DNA from: a virus
Length of the DNA: 49,553 nt
Reading direction: 5' to 3' (one strand)
IMG/VR virus record: IMGVR_UViG_3300012936_003576
Span: 1-49,553 of that record
Below the pieces are notes generated by a model. That model had not been told where the DNA came from. It was given only the letters and a program-made list of their open reading frames with translations, and searched no databases. Below are positions 1 through 8,864 of this stretch, in pieces; the first letter of the stretch is position 1; every line of letters begins with the position of its first letter. Both the position numbers and the translations under genes were made by a program.

Positions 1-1131
1 AAGTGGGGAAGAGCAAAAGGTTTAGAAATTGAACAGATGGAAATGAACCTAGGTCGTGAATGGGAATCTATGGCTGCGATCGTGAATTGTCATGATTTAT
101 GTATCATATATTCTGTTCCTTCAAAGTCTCACCCTAAAGATTGTCAAGATAACTGGTTAAAGTTTCTTGATCGTATTAATGTTCGAAAAGCATTCATTAA
201 TGTTGATCATAAAGCAGCGTCTATTGCACGTAATGCTAATCTTAAAGATGTATGCGAAAGTGTAGATGTTATTATGACTCACTCACTTGAAAATGATTTC
301 TCAAAGTTTATGAAGAAAAATAAAATTGATACTCCTCTTACAAAGATGGCTCTAGGTTTTGATTATGATGGTCACAGAGAAAAATACTGGAGACCTATTG
401 AAGAGCAGCAAGATAATATGATTCGCTGGATAGGACGTACTGCTATGTGGAAGGGTCCTAGTCTTATGATTGATTACCACCAAGATGAATTAATGAACAA
501 TGGATTTATAACTGTCCTTGAAGGACTAGAAGCTTCTATTCAATATCCGCTTGTTCTTTATAGAGATAATAAAGAAGAGAATCCAGTTGATAGAAGGATT
601 GTTGAGAATCACTTCAGGCCAGAAAAACAATATGGTGACGTTAAGTTTACACCTGATCTATATGGAAAAGAAGTTACAGGTAAAGGTGCATACTTATATC
701 CTCAATATATAAACTCAGATTGTATGGAAAGAATGGCTCTATCAGCATTCGGTTCAGATCTATATCACTTAAAAGCAGAAACTTATGGAGATAATATTGA
801 AAACTGTCACGCAGAATGTATCGCGTCAGGAACAGTACCAATATTTCATAAACACTTTTGTGACAACGTAATTCACCCTGTACAGGGTAAACCAATTAGT
901 CAATGCCAAAACAGCGGCACCATTGGTCTTGACTATTCCAACTTTGAAGAGTGCCGCGAACTAATGATCAAACTAAAGAATGATCCTACTATGAGAGATG
1001 ATTGGAGAGAGATGGCATTTGAATTTTGGAAGCAACACTCAGACGGTGAGATGGTTGTTAACGAAATTGTCGATCTCGCAATTAACACAACTGAAAACCA
1101 ACCACAAGGACTAGAGGAGTTTTTCGCATGA
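1..1131 (+). CDS. glycosyltransferase (GT-B-like), 5' end outside window
   Basis: The frame is open from base 1, so the protein begins upstream; the first internal ATG is at 37. The C-terminal half contains an acidic, Gly-containing segment (ENCHAECIASGTVPIF, around residue 250 counted from the internal Met) that resembles the nucleotide-sugar donor site of GT-B glycosyltransferases (E-x7-E type). The N-terminal half looks like the acceptor-side Rossmann domain (DLCIIYSVPS; later VDVIMTHSLEN). The stop overlaps the start of the epimerase gene by 4 bases, and a nucleotide-sugar dehydrogenase follows, so the three likely form one sugar-transfer unit. The target (phage DNA base, virion or host envelope glycan) cannot be told. 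The family call is by overall pattern and is moderate. Confidence 0.6.
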   Translation, partial: KWGRAKGLEIEQMEMNLGREWESMAAIVNCHDLCIIYSVPSKSHPKDCQDNWLKFLDRINVRKAFINVDHKAASIARNANLKDVCESVDVIMTHSLENDFSKFMKKNKIDTPLTKMALGFDYDGHREKYWRPIEEQQDNMIRWIGRTAMWKGPSLMIDYHQDELMNNGFITVLEGLEASIQYPLVLYRDNKEENPVDRRIVENHFRPEKQYGDVKFTPDLYGKEVTGKGAYLYPQYINSDCMERMALSAFGSDLYHLKAETYGDNIENCHAECIASGTVPIFHKHFCDNVIHPVQGKPISQCQNSGTIGLDYSNFEECRELMIKLKNDPTMRDDWREMAFEFWKQHSDGEMVVNEIVDLAINTTENQPQGLEEFFA

Positions 1132-2075
1132 AAATATTCATCACAGGACAAGCCGGAATGATCGGCTTTCATTCAGCCATTGCGTTTGCAAAGGATGGAT
1201 GGGAAGTTAAAGGAATAGATAACTTTAACGATTATTATGACATTAAACTAAAACAAGATAGATCCGATATTCTAAAGGAAGAACATGGTATCGAAACTAT
1301 TAACGAAGATATAGAGAACTTTGCATTTGTTGAAGACATTGTAAAAGACTTTGACTGTATCTTACACCTCGCAGCATATGCAAATCCAAGACACGCTCTT
1401 GAAACACCACAACCATATATTGACACCAATATTACAGGAACTCAGCGCATTATTGAAGTCGCTGAAGCTCATGATATTCCAGTCGTTTACGCATCGAGTT
1501 CATGTGTAATGCATGGTCAACCACTTCCATGGAACGAACATGACAGACCAGAACACCAGAACAATCCTTATGGCTGGTCAAAGCGTGTAAACGAATGTCA
1601 GTTTATGCATTCAAAAATTTCAAGATCTGCCGGATTGAGGTTCTTTACTGTGTATGGTCCTTACGGTCGACCAGACATGGCACTATTCACCTTCACCGAT
1701 CTGATCGTAGCAGGTAAACCTATTGAACTCTATAACTATGGAGATATGAAACGTGACTTTACTTATGTTGACGATATTGTACAAGGTATTGGTCTCGTTG
1801 TCAATGAAATCACAGAGAGCGATGAGACTTATCACGAAATATATAACATCGGTCACGGAACGCAAGTAGAACTTGTAGATTTTGTTGATGAGATTGAAAA
1901 GAACTTAGGTAGAAAAGCTGAAAGACGACTTGTTGCTGCTCATCCAGCGGATACACCAGAAACTTGGTCAGATACTACTAAGCTTCAAAAACTAGGATAC
2001 GTTCCTACAACACCTATACCAGTTGGAGTTGAAAAGTTCATAACTTGGTATAAAGAATATTATGGGGTCAATTAA
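1128..2075 (+). CDS. NAD-dependent nucleotide-sugar epimerase/dehydratase (extended SDR)
   Basis: Extended short-chain dehydrogenase of 315 residues, the usual size for UDP-glucose or UDP-glucuronate 4-epimerases. The N-terminal NAD-binding motif is GQAGMIG (residues 7-13). The catalytic Ser lies in YASSSCVMHG and the catalytic pair in NPYGWSKR (Y-x3-K, about residue 150). The segment LRFFTVYGPYGRPDMA is typical of sugar epimerases that act on UDP-hexuronates or UDP-hexoses. It overlaps the glycosyltransferase by 4 bases (ATGA) and abuts the next gene (stop and start share a base at 2075), showing translational coupling. The likely role is to make or convert the sugar donor used by the upstream transferase; the exact substrate is not determined. 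Confidence 0.85.
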   Translation: MKIFITGQAGMIGFHSAIAFAKDGWEVKGIDNFNDYYDIKLKQDRSDILKEEHGIETINEDIENFAFVEDIVKDFDCILHLAAYANPRHALETPQPYIDTNITGTQRIIEVAEAHDIPVVYASSSCVMHGQPLPWNEHDRPEHQNNPYGWSKRVNECQFMHSKISRSAGLRFFTVYGPYGRPDMALFTFTDLIVAGKPIELYNYGDMKRDFTYVDDIVQGIGLVVNEITESDETYHEIYNIGHGTQVELVDFVDEIEKNLGRKAERRLVAAHPADTPETWSDTTKLQKLGYVPTTPIPVGVEKFITWYKEYYGVN

Positions 2076-2911
2076 TGAAAAAAATAAGAGTATGTATAGT
2101 AGGTCATGGATTTGTAGGAAAAGCTGTTGACTATGGTTTCAATGATCATACTTGTGAAAAAATAATTATTGATCCAATCTATGGAACATCTATCGATACA
2201 ACATCTCCTATAGACGCAGATATTACATTTGTCTGCGTCCCAACTCCTATGTCAGACAATGGAACTATAGACACTTCTATTGTTGAAGAATCGATTAAGA
2301 AACTTCTGCTTCGAAGATCTGGAATAATCGTTCTTAAGTCGACTGTTACACCTGACATTGTAAAGAGTTTGTGTACTCATGAAGTAGGACGTAATAGAGT
2401 TGTATATAATCCTGAGTTCTTGACGGAAAAAAATGCAACTGAAGATTTCGTAAATCCACCTATGCAGATATTTGGTGGTGAGAAAAGCGTTACTGAAAAG
2501 GTTGAAGAGATATTTAAACAACACAGTTTATGTAAGCCTTGTCCGGTATTTCACATGGAAGCTGAAGACGCTTCCTTTGTAAAGTACGGAATGAATTGTT
2601 TTCTCGCAACAAAGGTATTATTCTTTAATCAGTTCTATGACGTAGTTGAAAAGTTTGGAGGTAACTTTGGTCGTATCATCAATGCAATTGGAGAGGATCC
2701 AAGAATTGGACAGTCACATACTCGCGTCCCTGGACATGATGGAAGACGTGGCTTTGGTGGTGCATGCTTTCCTAAAGATACCTCTGCATTTCTACACTTT
2801 TCAGATCACAGCTTTTCTATTCTAGATAAAGCTATTGAAGAGAATAATAAATACAGGAAAGATTACGAAAAATGCGACAGAGAAAAAGCGCAGAACGTGT
2901 CCTATGAATAA
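2075..2911 (+). CDS. UDP-glucose/GDP-mannose dehydrogenase family protein, short form
   Basis: NAD-dependent nucleotide-sugar 6-dehydrogenase fold: Rossmann motif VGHGFVGKA near residue 10, the VCVPTPM and YNPEFLTE segments, and the catalytic Cys in GFGGACFPKD (about residue 230). At 278 residues it stops soon after the catalytic Cys and lacks the C-terminal nucleotide-sugar domain present in the usual enzymes of roughly 390-450 residues. It may therefore be a naturally compact phage form or have a changed substrate. It forms a cassette with the epimerase and glycosyltransferase, consistent with producing a uronic-acid-type donor. The 3' end overlaps the next gene by 8 bases. Confidence 0.75.
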   Translation: MKKIRVCIVGHGFVGKAVDYGFNDHTCEKIIIDPIYGTSIDTTSPIDADITFVCVPTPMSDNGTIDTSIVEESIKKLLLRRSGIIVLKSTVTPDIVKSLCTHEVGRNRVVYNPEFLTEKNATEDFVNPPMQIFGGEKSVTEKVEEIFKQHSLCKPCPVFHMEAEDASFVKYGMNCFLATKVLFFNQFYDVVEKFGGNFGRIINAIGEDPRIGQSHTRVPGHDGRRGFGGACFPKDTSAFLHFSDHSFSILDKAIEENNKYRKDYEKCDREKAQNVSYE

Positions 2912-4094
2912 CTACGCGAGCATAGTACCACTCATAGGTGGTGAAACCATAGCTATGGAAAATGTGTTTGGTTCTAGACCTGAATACATTCTTTCATACT
3001 CAGATTTTGAAGCAAATGATAGTCAACTTGTTAATCATTATAGTAATGACGTTCCTTATATTAAGCTTGATATGGGTGGCAGTGTCCCTTATCGAGTGGA
3101 TGTTGTCAATACTGTCTGTCCTTGTGCTGGGCTTTCTTCGCTTAATACTTCCAGTTCTTCTGATAGTCCTACTAACGATTGGATGCTTAAGTCTGCTAGG
3201 TTTATTCTAGAAAAAGTCCAGCCTCAAGTATTCTGGGGTGAGAACGCTCCTAGACTTGCTAGTAAGATGGGTGAACCAATCGTGAAGAAGATGAGAGAAC
3301 TTGCAGATCAATATGGATATACGGTTTCTCTATATAAAACAAAATCAATATTACACGGCTTGTCTCAAGTAAGAGATAGAAGTTTTTATTTCTTTTGGAA
3401 AGGCGATGAGATACCTGTCTTTAAATACTACAAGAGACCGTACACAACTATTGCAGATCAAATAAGAAGTAGTTCAACTAACGAACCTGATCCTATGGTA
3501 GATATGATGGTTAAGACTTCAAAACCTAGTGAAGATCTGTTCTACAAATACGTTTTAGAAGTAATGCACGATAATATAACTCATATGGATTTTCAAAAGA
3601 AGATTGATAAAACATGGGACGTAATGCATTACATCGAAGATAACGGTAGTAACTACTACGAAGTAGCTGAATGGGCTGACAAGAATGGATACACTGACCA
3701 TGCAATAAAGTGTAGGAGAATGGGTGATAAGTTAAAAGCTGGAGGAAACATTATGAGACGAGGTGTTGTAGTTCCAAAAGATTACATTGGTGCTTTTGTC
3801 GGTGCTTATCCTAGTATGCTAACTCATCCAGATGCTGATAGATACTTGAATGTAAGAGAGTGTCTAGATATTATGAAGATGCCAAAGGACTTTGAACTAG
3901 TTGGTGGCGTCAAGAATTTAAATATGATTTGTCAAAATGTTCCGGTAACAACCGCAAGTGATATGGCGGCCAACGTAAAAGATTTTGTGGACGGTATAAG
4001 TAAGACAGTAAAAAGTAGCTTTGCTGTTCAATGCAATAAAACAAAAAGCTTTTGGTCAGAAAAACAACCTGCCACACTTGAAGCGTTTTTTTAA
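2904..4094 (+). CDS. DNA (cytosine-5) methyltransferase-like protein, divergent
   Basis: Key C5-methyltransferase motifs are visible: PCAGLS (residues 73-78, motif IV with the catalytic Cys), ENAP (113-116, equivalent of the ENV motif VI) and SQVRDRSFYFF (154-164, motif VIII Q-x-R-x-R). The SAM-binding motif I is only weakly recognisable in PLIGGET near residue 10. The start at ATG 2904 was chosen because an upstream in-frame start (2835) would overlap the dehydrogenase by 77 bases. Likely it methylates or otherwise modifies cytosine at C5, protecting phage DNA or acting on a nucleotide. The C-terminal region (residues 230-396) is not recognised. A promoter follows directly after the stop. 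Confidence 0.65.
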   Translation: MNNYASIVPLIGGETIAMENVFGSRPEYILSYSDFEANDSQLVNHYSNDVPYIKLDMGGSVPYRVDVVNTVCPCAGLSSLNTSSSSDSPTNDWMLKSARFILEKVQPQVFWGENAPRLASKMGEPIVKKMRELADQYGYTVSLYKTKSILHGLSQVRDRSFYFFWKGDEIPVFKYYKRPYTTIADQIRSSSTNEPDPMVDMMVKTSKPSEDLFYKYVLEVMHDNITHMDFQKKIDKTWDVMHYIEDNGSNYYEVAEWADKNGYTDHAIKCRRMGDKLKAGGNIMRRGVVVPKDYIGAFVGAYPSMLTHPDADRYLNVRECLDIMKMPKDFELVGGVKNLNMICQNVPVTTASDMAANVKDFVDGISKTVKSSFAVQCNKTKSFWSEKQPATLEAFF

Positions 4095-4123
4095 TTTACA
4101 TTTCTGTTAACATGTGGTATAAT
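4095..4123 (+). promoter_or_regulatory. phage sigma70-like promoter P1 (uvsX operon)
   Basis: TTTACA (4095-4100), 17-base spacer ending TGTGG, TATAAT (4118-4123). It is one of eight near-identical elements in the window and lies 29 bases before the uvsX start. It overlaps nothing coding apart from adjoining the preceding stop. Confidence 0.9.
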
Positions 4124-4151
4124 AGTACTATTCTAAAATTAGGAGACTCGT

Positions 4152-5186
4152 ATGTCAATTATGGATAAACTCAAAAAGAACTCAAAGTTAAGCCACACTG
4201 AGATTCTTGCAGAGTCTAAATTTTTTACTGAAAAGGACATGGTAGCAACCGATGTTCCAATGATTAATGTTGCTTTATCAGGTTCAGTAAATGGTGGCTT
4301 GGCGCCAGGACTTACAGTTCTAGCTGGTCCTTCAAAACATTTTAAAACTTCATTTGCACTGCTTATGGCCGCTGCATATATGAAACAGTATCCTGAAGCT
4401 GTAATGTTATTTTACGATTCAGAATTTGGTTCACCTCAGTCATACTTTAAACAGTTTGGCGTAGATACAAATCGTGTTCTTCATACACCTATTACAAATG
4501 TTGAAGAGCTTAAGTTTGATATGATAAGTCAATTGGAAAATCTAGATCGTGACGATAAAGTTATTATTGTAATTGATTCAGTTGGCAACCTTGCGTCTAA
4601 AAAAGAAATGGAAGATGCACTGAATGAAAAGTCCGTAGCAGATATGTCAAGGGCAAAAGCTCTCAAAGGTTTGTTTCGTATGACGACTCCATATCTCGCT
4701 ATGAAGGATATTCCTCTCTTAGCGGTTAACCATACATATCAAGAGATTGGTTTATTTCCAAAAGCTATCGTTTCCGGTGGTACAGGAATATACTACTCAG
4801 CCGATAACATCTGGATCATTGGCCGTCAACAAGACAAGAAAGGTACAGAAATCAAAGGTTACCACTTTGTCATCAATGTTGAGAAGTCTAGGTACGTAAA
4901 AGAAAAATCAAAGATTCCTATCTCAGTTACATGGGAAGGTGGTGTATCTAACTACTCAGGTCTCCTTGATGTTGCACTTGCTGGTGGTTATGTAGTTAAA
5001 CCTTCAAACGGCTGGTATCAAAGAAAAGGCGAAGAAAGCAAAGTACGAGAAGCTGAAACTCTTACTAAAGAATTTTGGGATCCTATCTTTACTGACACTG
5101 ACTTCAAAGAGTTCATGAAGAAACAATACTCTATTGGATATACTGAACAGGTTTCCATGGATGAGATTGTTGTAGAAGATGCGTGA
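4152..5186 (+). CDS. uvsX: UvsX, RecA-like recombinase of T4-type phages
   Basis: Strand-exchange recombinase for recombination-dependent replication and repair. Walker A is GPSKHFKTS (residues 59-67), the variant typical of T4-like UvsX. Walker B is VIIVIDSVG (about 138-146), followed by NHTYQE and the segment GGTGIYYSADNIWIIGRQQ that matches the RecA core L2 region. Length 344 is close to the T4-like family norm (around 350-390). The start ATG follows an AGGAG ribosome site at 4141-4145. It is the first gene of a unit that also carries the replicative helicase, as in many marine T4-like phages. Expression is set by the promoter at 4095. Confidence 0.95.
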   Translation: MSIMDKLKKNSKLSHTEILAESKFFTEKDMVATDVPMINVALSGSVNGGLAPGLTVLAGPSKHFKTSFALLMAAAYMKQYPEAVMLFYDSEFGSPQSYFKQFGVDTNRVLHTPITNVEELKFDMISQLENLDRDDKVIIVIDSVGNLASKKEMEDALNEKSVADMSRAKALKGLFRMTTPYLAMKDIPLLAVNHTYQEIGLFPKAIVSGGTGIYYSADNIWIIGRQQDKKGTEIKGYHFVINVEKSRYVKEKSKIPISVTWEGGVSNYSGLLDVALAGGYVVKPSNGWYQRKGEESKVREAETLTKEFWDPIFTDTDFKEFMKKQYSIGYTEQVSMDEIVVEDA

Positions 5187-5457
5187 GAATGTTGACTACG
5201 AATTTATACCTGAAGGAGACGATCAATGGCGTATTCGTTTCCTTGAAGGTCCTTTCCCTGAAACTATAATTTCATTTGGAAAAGTAAGTGTAGCTGAAGG
5301 TGATGGAGAATCAGCTATACTAAAGTATGATTTCACCATACATGAAACACCTGATCCAGATCTAACCGACCGCGACGCTGGACTTCAAAAACATTGTGGC
5401 GATGTACTAGTATCCATCATCGAAAACTCAAACGAGGTAGAAAATATTGAACACTAA
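5179..5457 (+). CDS. conserved T4-like phage protein of unknown function, between uvsX and helicase
   Basis: A 92-residue acidic protein (rich in Asp and Glu) with a predicted beta-rich core (WRIRFLEGPFPETIISFGKVS). It overlaps uvsX by 8 bases and the helicase start by 11 bases, so it is translationally coupled to both. From memory, proteins of this size and composition occupy this gap in marine T4-like phages. I recognise no domain and assign no function. The position suggests a replication or recombination accessory role, which is inference only. Confidence 0.7.
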   Translation: MRENVDYEFIPEGDDQWRIRFLEGPFPETIISFGKVSVAEGDGESAILKYDFTIHETPDPDLTDRDAGLQKHCGDVLVSIIENSNEVENIEH

Positions 5458-6835
5458 TATTGAACAAGTCGTACTTAAAAATATTCTTGTAAACGAAAAA
5501 TATATGAGAAAGGTTTTACCATTTGTAAAGCCAGACTATTTCGAAGGAACATACAAGCTCCTATTTAAACAAGCCGGAAAGTTTGTTCAAAAGTATAATA
5601 AGCTTCCAAACGCAGAATCTTTTAAGATTGAACTTGATAATTCAGATGCTTTTAACGAAGAGCAGTACAGACACGCTGTAGAAATACTTCCAAACATATT
5701 TGAAAAAGAAGAAGTTAATGAAGCGTGGCTATACGAAAACACCGAAAAGTGGTGTCAAGATCGAGCTCTATACAATGCTGTTATGGAATCAATTCAAATC
5801 ATTGATGGAAAACATAATACTCTTACAAAGAATGCTTTACCAGAAATATTAACAAAAGCACTAGGAGTTTCTTTTGACACAAACGTAGGTCATGACTATA
5901 TCGAAAATGCAGATGAGCGATATAAGTTTTATCACACAGATGAAGAAAGAATTCCTTTTGATCTAGATTATTTCAATAAGATTACAAAAGGTGGTCTTCC
6001 TAATAAAACTCTTAATATATGTTTAGCCGGTACTGGTGTAGGTAAGTCACTGTTTATGTGTCACTGCGCTGCAGCTGCTCTATCATCTGGAAAGAACATA
6101 CTGTATATCACTATGGAAATGGCTGAAGAAAGAATCGCTGAACGTATTGATGCTAACTTACTCGATGTTCCTATTGATCAACTTAAAAACTTAAGTCAAG
6201 AAATGTTTTCAGATCGAGTGTATAAATTATCTACAAGAACAAACGGAAAGCTTATCATTAAAGAATATCCTACTGGTCAAGCAAACACTTCTCACTTCCG
6301 TGCGTTACTCAACGAATTAAAATTAAAAAAGTCTTTTGAACCTGAGATGATCTTTATTGATTATCTCAACATATGTGCATCTAGTAGAATGAAAGGAATG
6401 GGTGGTGCAATCAATTCATACTCCTACATTAAAGCAATTGCTGAAGAGATACGTGGCCTTGCGGTCGAGTTCGACGTACCGATCGTCTCTGCAACGCAAA
6501 CGACTCGTTCGGGTTATTCTAACACGGATGTTGGGCTTGAAGATACGTCCGAGTCTTTTGGATTACCCGCTACCGCCGACTTAATGTTTGCTATTATATC
6601 CACTGAAGAACTTGAACAGATGGGTCAGCTCGCAGTAAAACAATTAAAGAACAGGTACAATGATCCTACATATAAGAAAAGATTTGTCATTGGTGTGGAC
6701 AGATCTAAGATGAGATTATTTGACGTAGATCAAGCTGAACAGACTCTTATCGACACTGATGGTAAAGAAGATACGCCTGCATTTGACAACACTCCTACAG
6801 GACAACAAATGAAATTTGAAGGATTTAAGCTATGA
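5447..6835 (+). CDS. 41: replicative DNA helicase, DnaB/T4 gp41 family
   Basis: Hexameric 5'-3' helicase of the phage replisome. Residues 1-130 form the helical N-terminal domain seen in gp41. The RecA-like motor begins with Walker A GTGVGKS (195-201), has the ILYITMEMAEERIAERI segment typical of DnaB motif H1a, Walker B FIDYLNI near residue 303 and SATQTTRS (H3). The start is a TTG at 5447 with GAGG seven bases upstream. The next Met (residue 20) would remove part of the N-terminal domain that aligns with gp41, which favours TTG. Length 462 is normal. It sits in one unit with uvsX. Confidence 0.93.
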   Translation: MNTNIEQVVLKNILVNEKYMRKVLPFVKPDYFEGTYKLLFKQAGKFVQKYNKLPNAESFKIELDNSDAFNEEQYRHAVEILPNIFEKEEVNEAWLYENTEKWCQDRALYNAVMESIQIIDGKHNTLTKNALPEILTKALGVSFDTNVGHDYIENADERYKFYHTDEERIPFDLDYFNKITKGGLPNKTLNICLAGTGVGKSLFMCHCAAAALSSGKNILYITMEMAEERIAERIDANLLDVPIDQLKNLSQEMFSDRVYKLSTRTNGKLIIKEYPTGQANTSHFRALLNELKLKKSFEPEMIFIDYLNICASSRMKGMGGAINSYSYIKAIAEEIRGLAVEFDVPIVSATQTTRSGYSNTDVGLEDTSESFGLPATADLMFAIISTEELEQMGQLAVKQLKNRYNDPTYKKRFVIGVDRSKMRLFDVDQAEQTLIDTDGKEDTPAFDNTPTGQQMKFEGFKL

Positions 6836-7476
6836 TGATACCCCATCCACCAAAACATAACCTTGATGTTCCCGGATTTAATAATCAGAAACATCTTAAC
6901 AATCTTACAGCTTTTGCAAGAACTATGAAAGAAAACTCAAAAGTATTAGAGATAGGTTGTGCATGGGGTGGTAGTACATGGGCACTAATGGATGGATTGC
7001 CAAGCGGGTGTAAACTACATGTATGCGATACGTTTGGTTTGAATGGACCACAGAAACACCAACACTATAGTGGAGTAATGGAAAAGCATTCACATAATCC
7101 TGCAATATCATATGCAATGAATTTATACATGGAAAAGGATCATCGAGCAGTGTTTGACTACTGTGTGTCTCAACATCCTAGATACTTTTCTCTTCACAAG
7201 AAAACACACGCTATGAAAAGTTTGGAACTACTAGAAAAAGATAGTGAATGGGATATGGTGTACATTGATGGCCATCACAGTTATACAACTGTAAGAAAAG
7301 AATTGAGCTACTTAAATGGAACAAAGTACTTATGTGGAGATGACTATCACCCTGCACACGAAGGAACTATGAAAGCTATAGATGAATTTTTAGAAAATGA
7401 TAAATATATTTTTAGCCATGATGAATTTGAATCTGGCTCTGGATTTTGGAAAATGGAGTTAAAAAATGAAAATTAG
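6832..7476 (+). CDS. class I SAM-dependent methyltransferase (Methyltransf_24-like)
   Basis: The SAM-binding motif I is VLEIGCAWGGSTWAL (residues about 39-53). Motif II lies in KLHVCDTFG, and a later acidic motif (DMVYIDGHHSYTTVRKEL) is the DGxHxY signature of the Methyltransf_24/cephalosporin-hydroxylase-like group. This family methylates small molecules or sugars as well as macromolecules, so the substrate is open. The gene starts with ATGA overlapping the helicase stop and is part of the uvsX-helicase unit, but no replication role is implied. A 3' overlap of 11 bases couples it to the next small gene. Confidence 0.8.
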   Translation: MMIPHPPKHNLDVPGFNNQKHLNNLTAFARTMKENSKVLEIGCAWGGSTWALMDGLPSGCKLHVCDTFGLNGPQKHQHYSGVMEKHSHNPAISYAMNLYMEKDHRAVFDYCVSQHPRYFSLHKKTHAMKSLELLEKDSEWDMVYIDGHHSYTTVRKELSYLNGTKYLCGDDYHPAHEGTMKAIDEFLENDKYIFSHDEFESGSGFWKMELKNEN

Positions 7477-7675
7477 TTGTGTAGATAGATTGCTGGTAAT
7501 ACAGTCAGAAATAGAAATACTGAAAGCTCGATTGCAGCCTCATGATACTGGACATATTCACACTGCAATCAGCGTGTTGAATGAAAGACTTTCAGAGGTA
7601 GCTGACAACATAAAACAAAGAACTGATCCAGAGACAATGAGTGGAACCCTAAGGAATATTGCGGATGGAGTTTGA
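7466..7675 (+). CDS. small hypothetical protein (69 aa)
   Basis: Predicted all-helical, no cysteine pairs beyond Cys5, no signal peptide and no motif I recognise. It starts inside the end of the methyltransferase gene and overlaps the next gene by 11 bases, so it belongs to the same polycistronic message. The coding call rests on tight gene packing, the ribosome-site-like sequence in front of the ATG and the codon pattern matching its neighbours. Confidence 0.6.
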   Translation: MKISCVDRLLVIQSEIEILKARLQPHDTGHIHTAISVLNERLSEVADNIKQRTDPETMSGTLRNIADGV

Positions 7676-7916
7676 AGATTTAGAGGATAAAGACTTCAAA
7701 GAGTGCTATAGTCTAGCTCTTACGGCTGTAAAAGTACTAATGGATAAGCAAGTAGATCCTCTTATGATTGCTGGAGTACTTACCACTTTAGGTTTGAGTT
7801 TATATAAAACTTCGCTAAACGATCCTGATTTTGATATGATGATGGAAACTATAATGGATATGAAAGAGCAAATAAAATATTTTAATGAACCACAAGAAAA
7901 GGAAACTATACATTGA
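7665..7916 (+). CDS. small acidic helical protein (83 aa), unknown
   Basis: The start was set at ATG 7665 (MEFEDLEDKD) because AAGGA at 7651-7655 lies at usable spacing; an in-frame TTG at 7659 is the alternative. The protein is helical and Met-rich in its second half (DFDMMMETIMDMKEQ). The segment VLMDKQVDPLMIAGVLTTLGLSLYKT resembles an amphipathic helix pair, not a secured membrane segment. No family is recognised. It is coupled at both ends to neighbouring genes. Confidence 0.6.
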   Translation: MEFEDLEDKDFKECYSLALTAVKVLMDKQVDPLMIAGVLTTLGLSLYKTSLNDPDFDMMMETIMDMKEQIKYFNEPQEKETIH

Positions 7917-8359
7917 GTATGATATCAAGAATGAGCAAAAAAATCCCTGAATTTTGTATGAGCCACTGGTTATTTAGGATTCCGGTTGCAGTTGTTTTTA
8001 TTCAGCAAGGTTTAGATAAGATTCCTGTTGATGTTGAAACTGCTGAGTCGTTTGGCTTAACGTATTTAGTTTGGTGGGTTGTTGCGTATGGTGAGCTTCT
8101 AGCAGGAATTGGCTTAATCGTTGGTGGTATATTATATAGAACACCTTCATCATTAGAACAAATATTTGGTGCAAACTGGATAGAGCCTTATGGTGACACA
8201 ATTACAAGACTTTCAGGTATCACTATCGCTAGTATTATGACAGGCGTAATATGGATAGGAGAACCTGCGAGTGTTATGGATGTTATACTATATGACAACT
8301 TGCATGTATTACTTTGGGTAGGTGGAATGTACTTTGCTTTAAGAGGAAACCGCACGTAA
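7913..8359 (+). CDS. DoxX-like four-helix membrane protein
   Basis: Small integral membrane protein with about four hydrophobic helices. Helix 1 carries WLFRIPVAVVFIQQGLDKI, the R-x5-F-x2-G-x2-K pattern of the DoxX/SURF4-like family, and helix 2 is VVAYGELLAGIGLIVGGIL (E-x3-G-x3-G). The start is either TTG 7913 (TTGA overlap with the previous stop, AAAGGA ideally spaced) or ATG 7919; I keep TTG. DoxX-family proteins are linked to quinone or thiosulfate redox chemistry and oxidative stress in bacteria, so this may be an auxiliary metabolic gene acting in the host inner membrane. The biochemical role here is unknown. Confidence 0.7.
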   Translation: MSMISRMSKKIPEFCMSHWLFRIPVAVVFIQQGLDKIPVDVETAESFGLTYLVWWVVAYGELLAGIGLIVGGILYRTPSSLEQIFGANWIEPYGDTITRLSGITIASIMTGVIWIGEPASVMDVILYDNLHVLLWVGGMYFALRGNRT

Positions 8360-8863
8360 ATGTCTGCCAAGTCGAAGACTATTACGTTTGAAGATGATGT
8401 TGTAGTCAAAAAGTATAAAGGAGATACTTTAAAAAGACTAGATGATAATTGGCTTTGGCACTACAACGAGTTAAGAGAAATAAATCCAGCATTAGTTGAG
8501 ATTATAAGTATCTCTGCAGATGATAAAGTAATGATAATGAAAAACGTTCCACACGTAAATTTAGAAGATAACTTTAAGAAAAAACATGTGTACCAGATAA
8601 TACAACTTATAAAGGATATGCTTGAGTTGGCTGACGTTACAGACTTTATTCACACTGACTTTAATACTCATAATATAAAAGTTAGAAAAGATAATGATGA
8701 TATAGTGCTACTAGATCCTGATGGATTTAAGTTTTATCAGCATGAAGCTAAAACATCAAATATAAATGATCAATGGTTATTTAGAACACAGTTAGAATTT
8801 AACAGCTTAATGAGTAGCCTATTAAAAAGATGGTTTCATAAACATGAAGAGGAATTTAGTTGA
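8360..8863 (+). CDS. small kinase-like protein (protein-kinase/APH fold)
   Basis: The sequence has the catalytic loop of eukaryotic-like kinases and aminoglycoside phosphotransferases: HTDFNTHNIKVR (H-x-D-x4-N) followed by VLLDPDG in place of the DFG metal motif. VVVKKY near residue 15 could hold the ATP-contacting Lys. At 167 residues it is minimal, with most of the N-lobe reduced. A second protein with the same layout is at 15855. These may phosphorylate a small molecule or a host protein; no substrate can be named. The gene starts directly after the DoxX-like stop. Confidence 0.65.
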   Translation: MSAKSKTITFEDDVVVKKYKGDTLKRLDDNWLWHYNELREINPALVEIISISADDKVMIMKNVPHVNLEDNFKKKHVYQIIQLIKDMLELADVTDFIHTDFNTHNIKVRKDNDDIVLLDPDGFKFYQHEAKTSNINDQWLFRTQLEFNSLMSSLLKRWFHKHEEEFS

Positions 8864-8864
8864 T

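Noticed and set aside
7998-8201. Minus-strand ORFs opposite clear genes (for example here and 38613-38882)
   Set aside because: They shadow well-supported plus-strand genes and lack ribosome sites or motifs.
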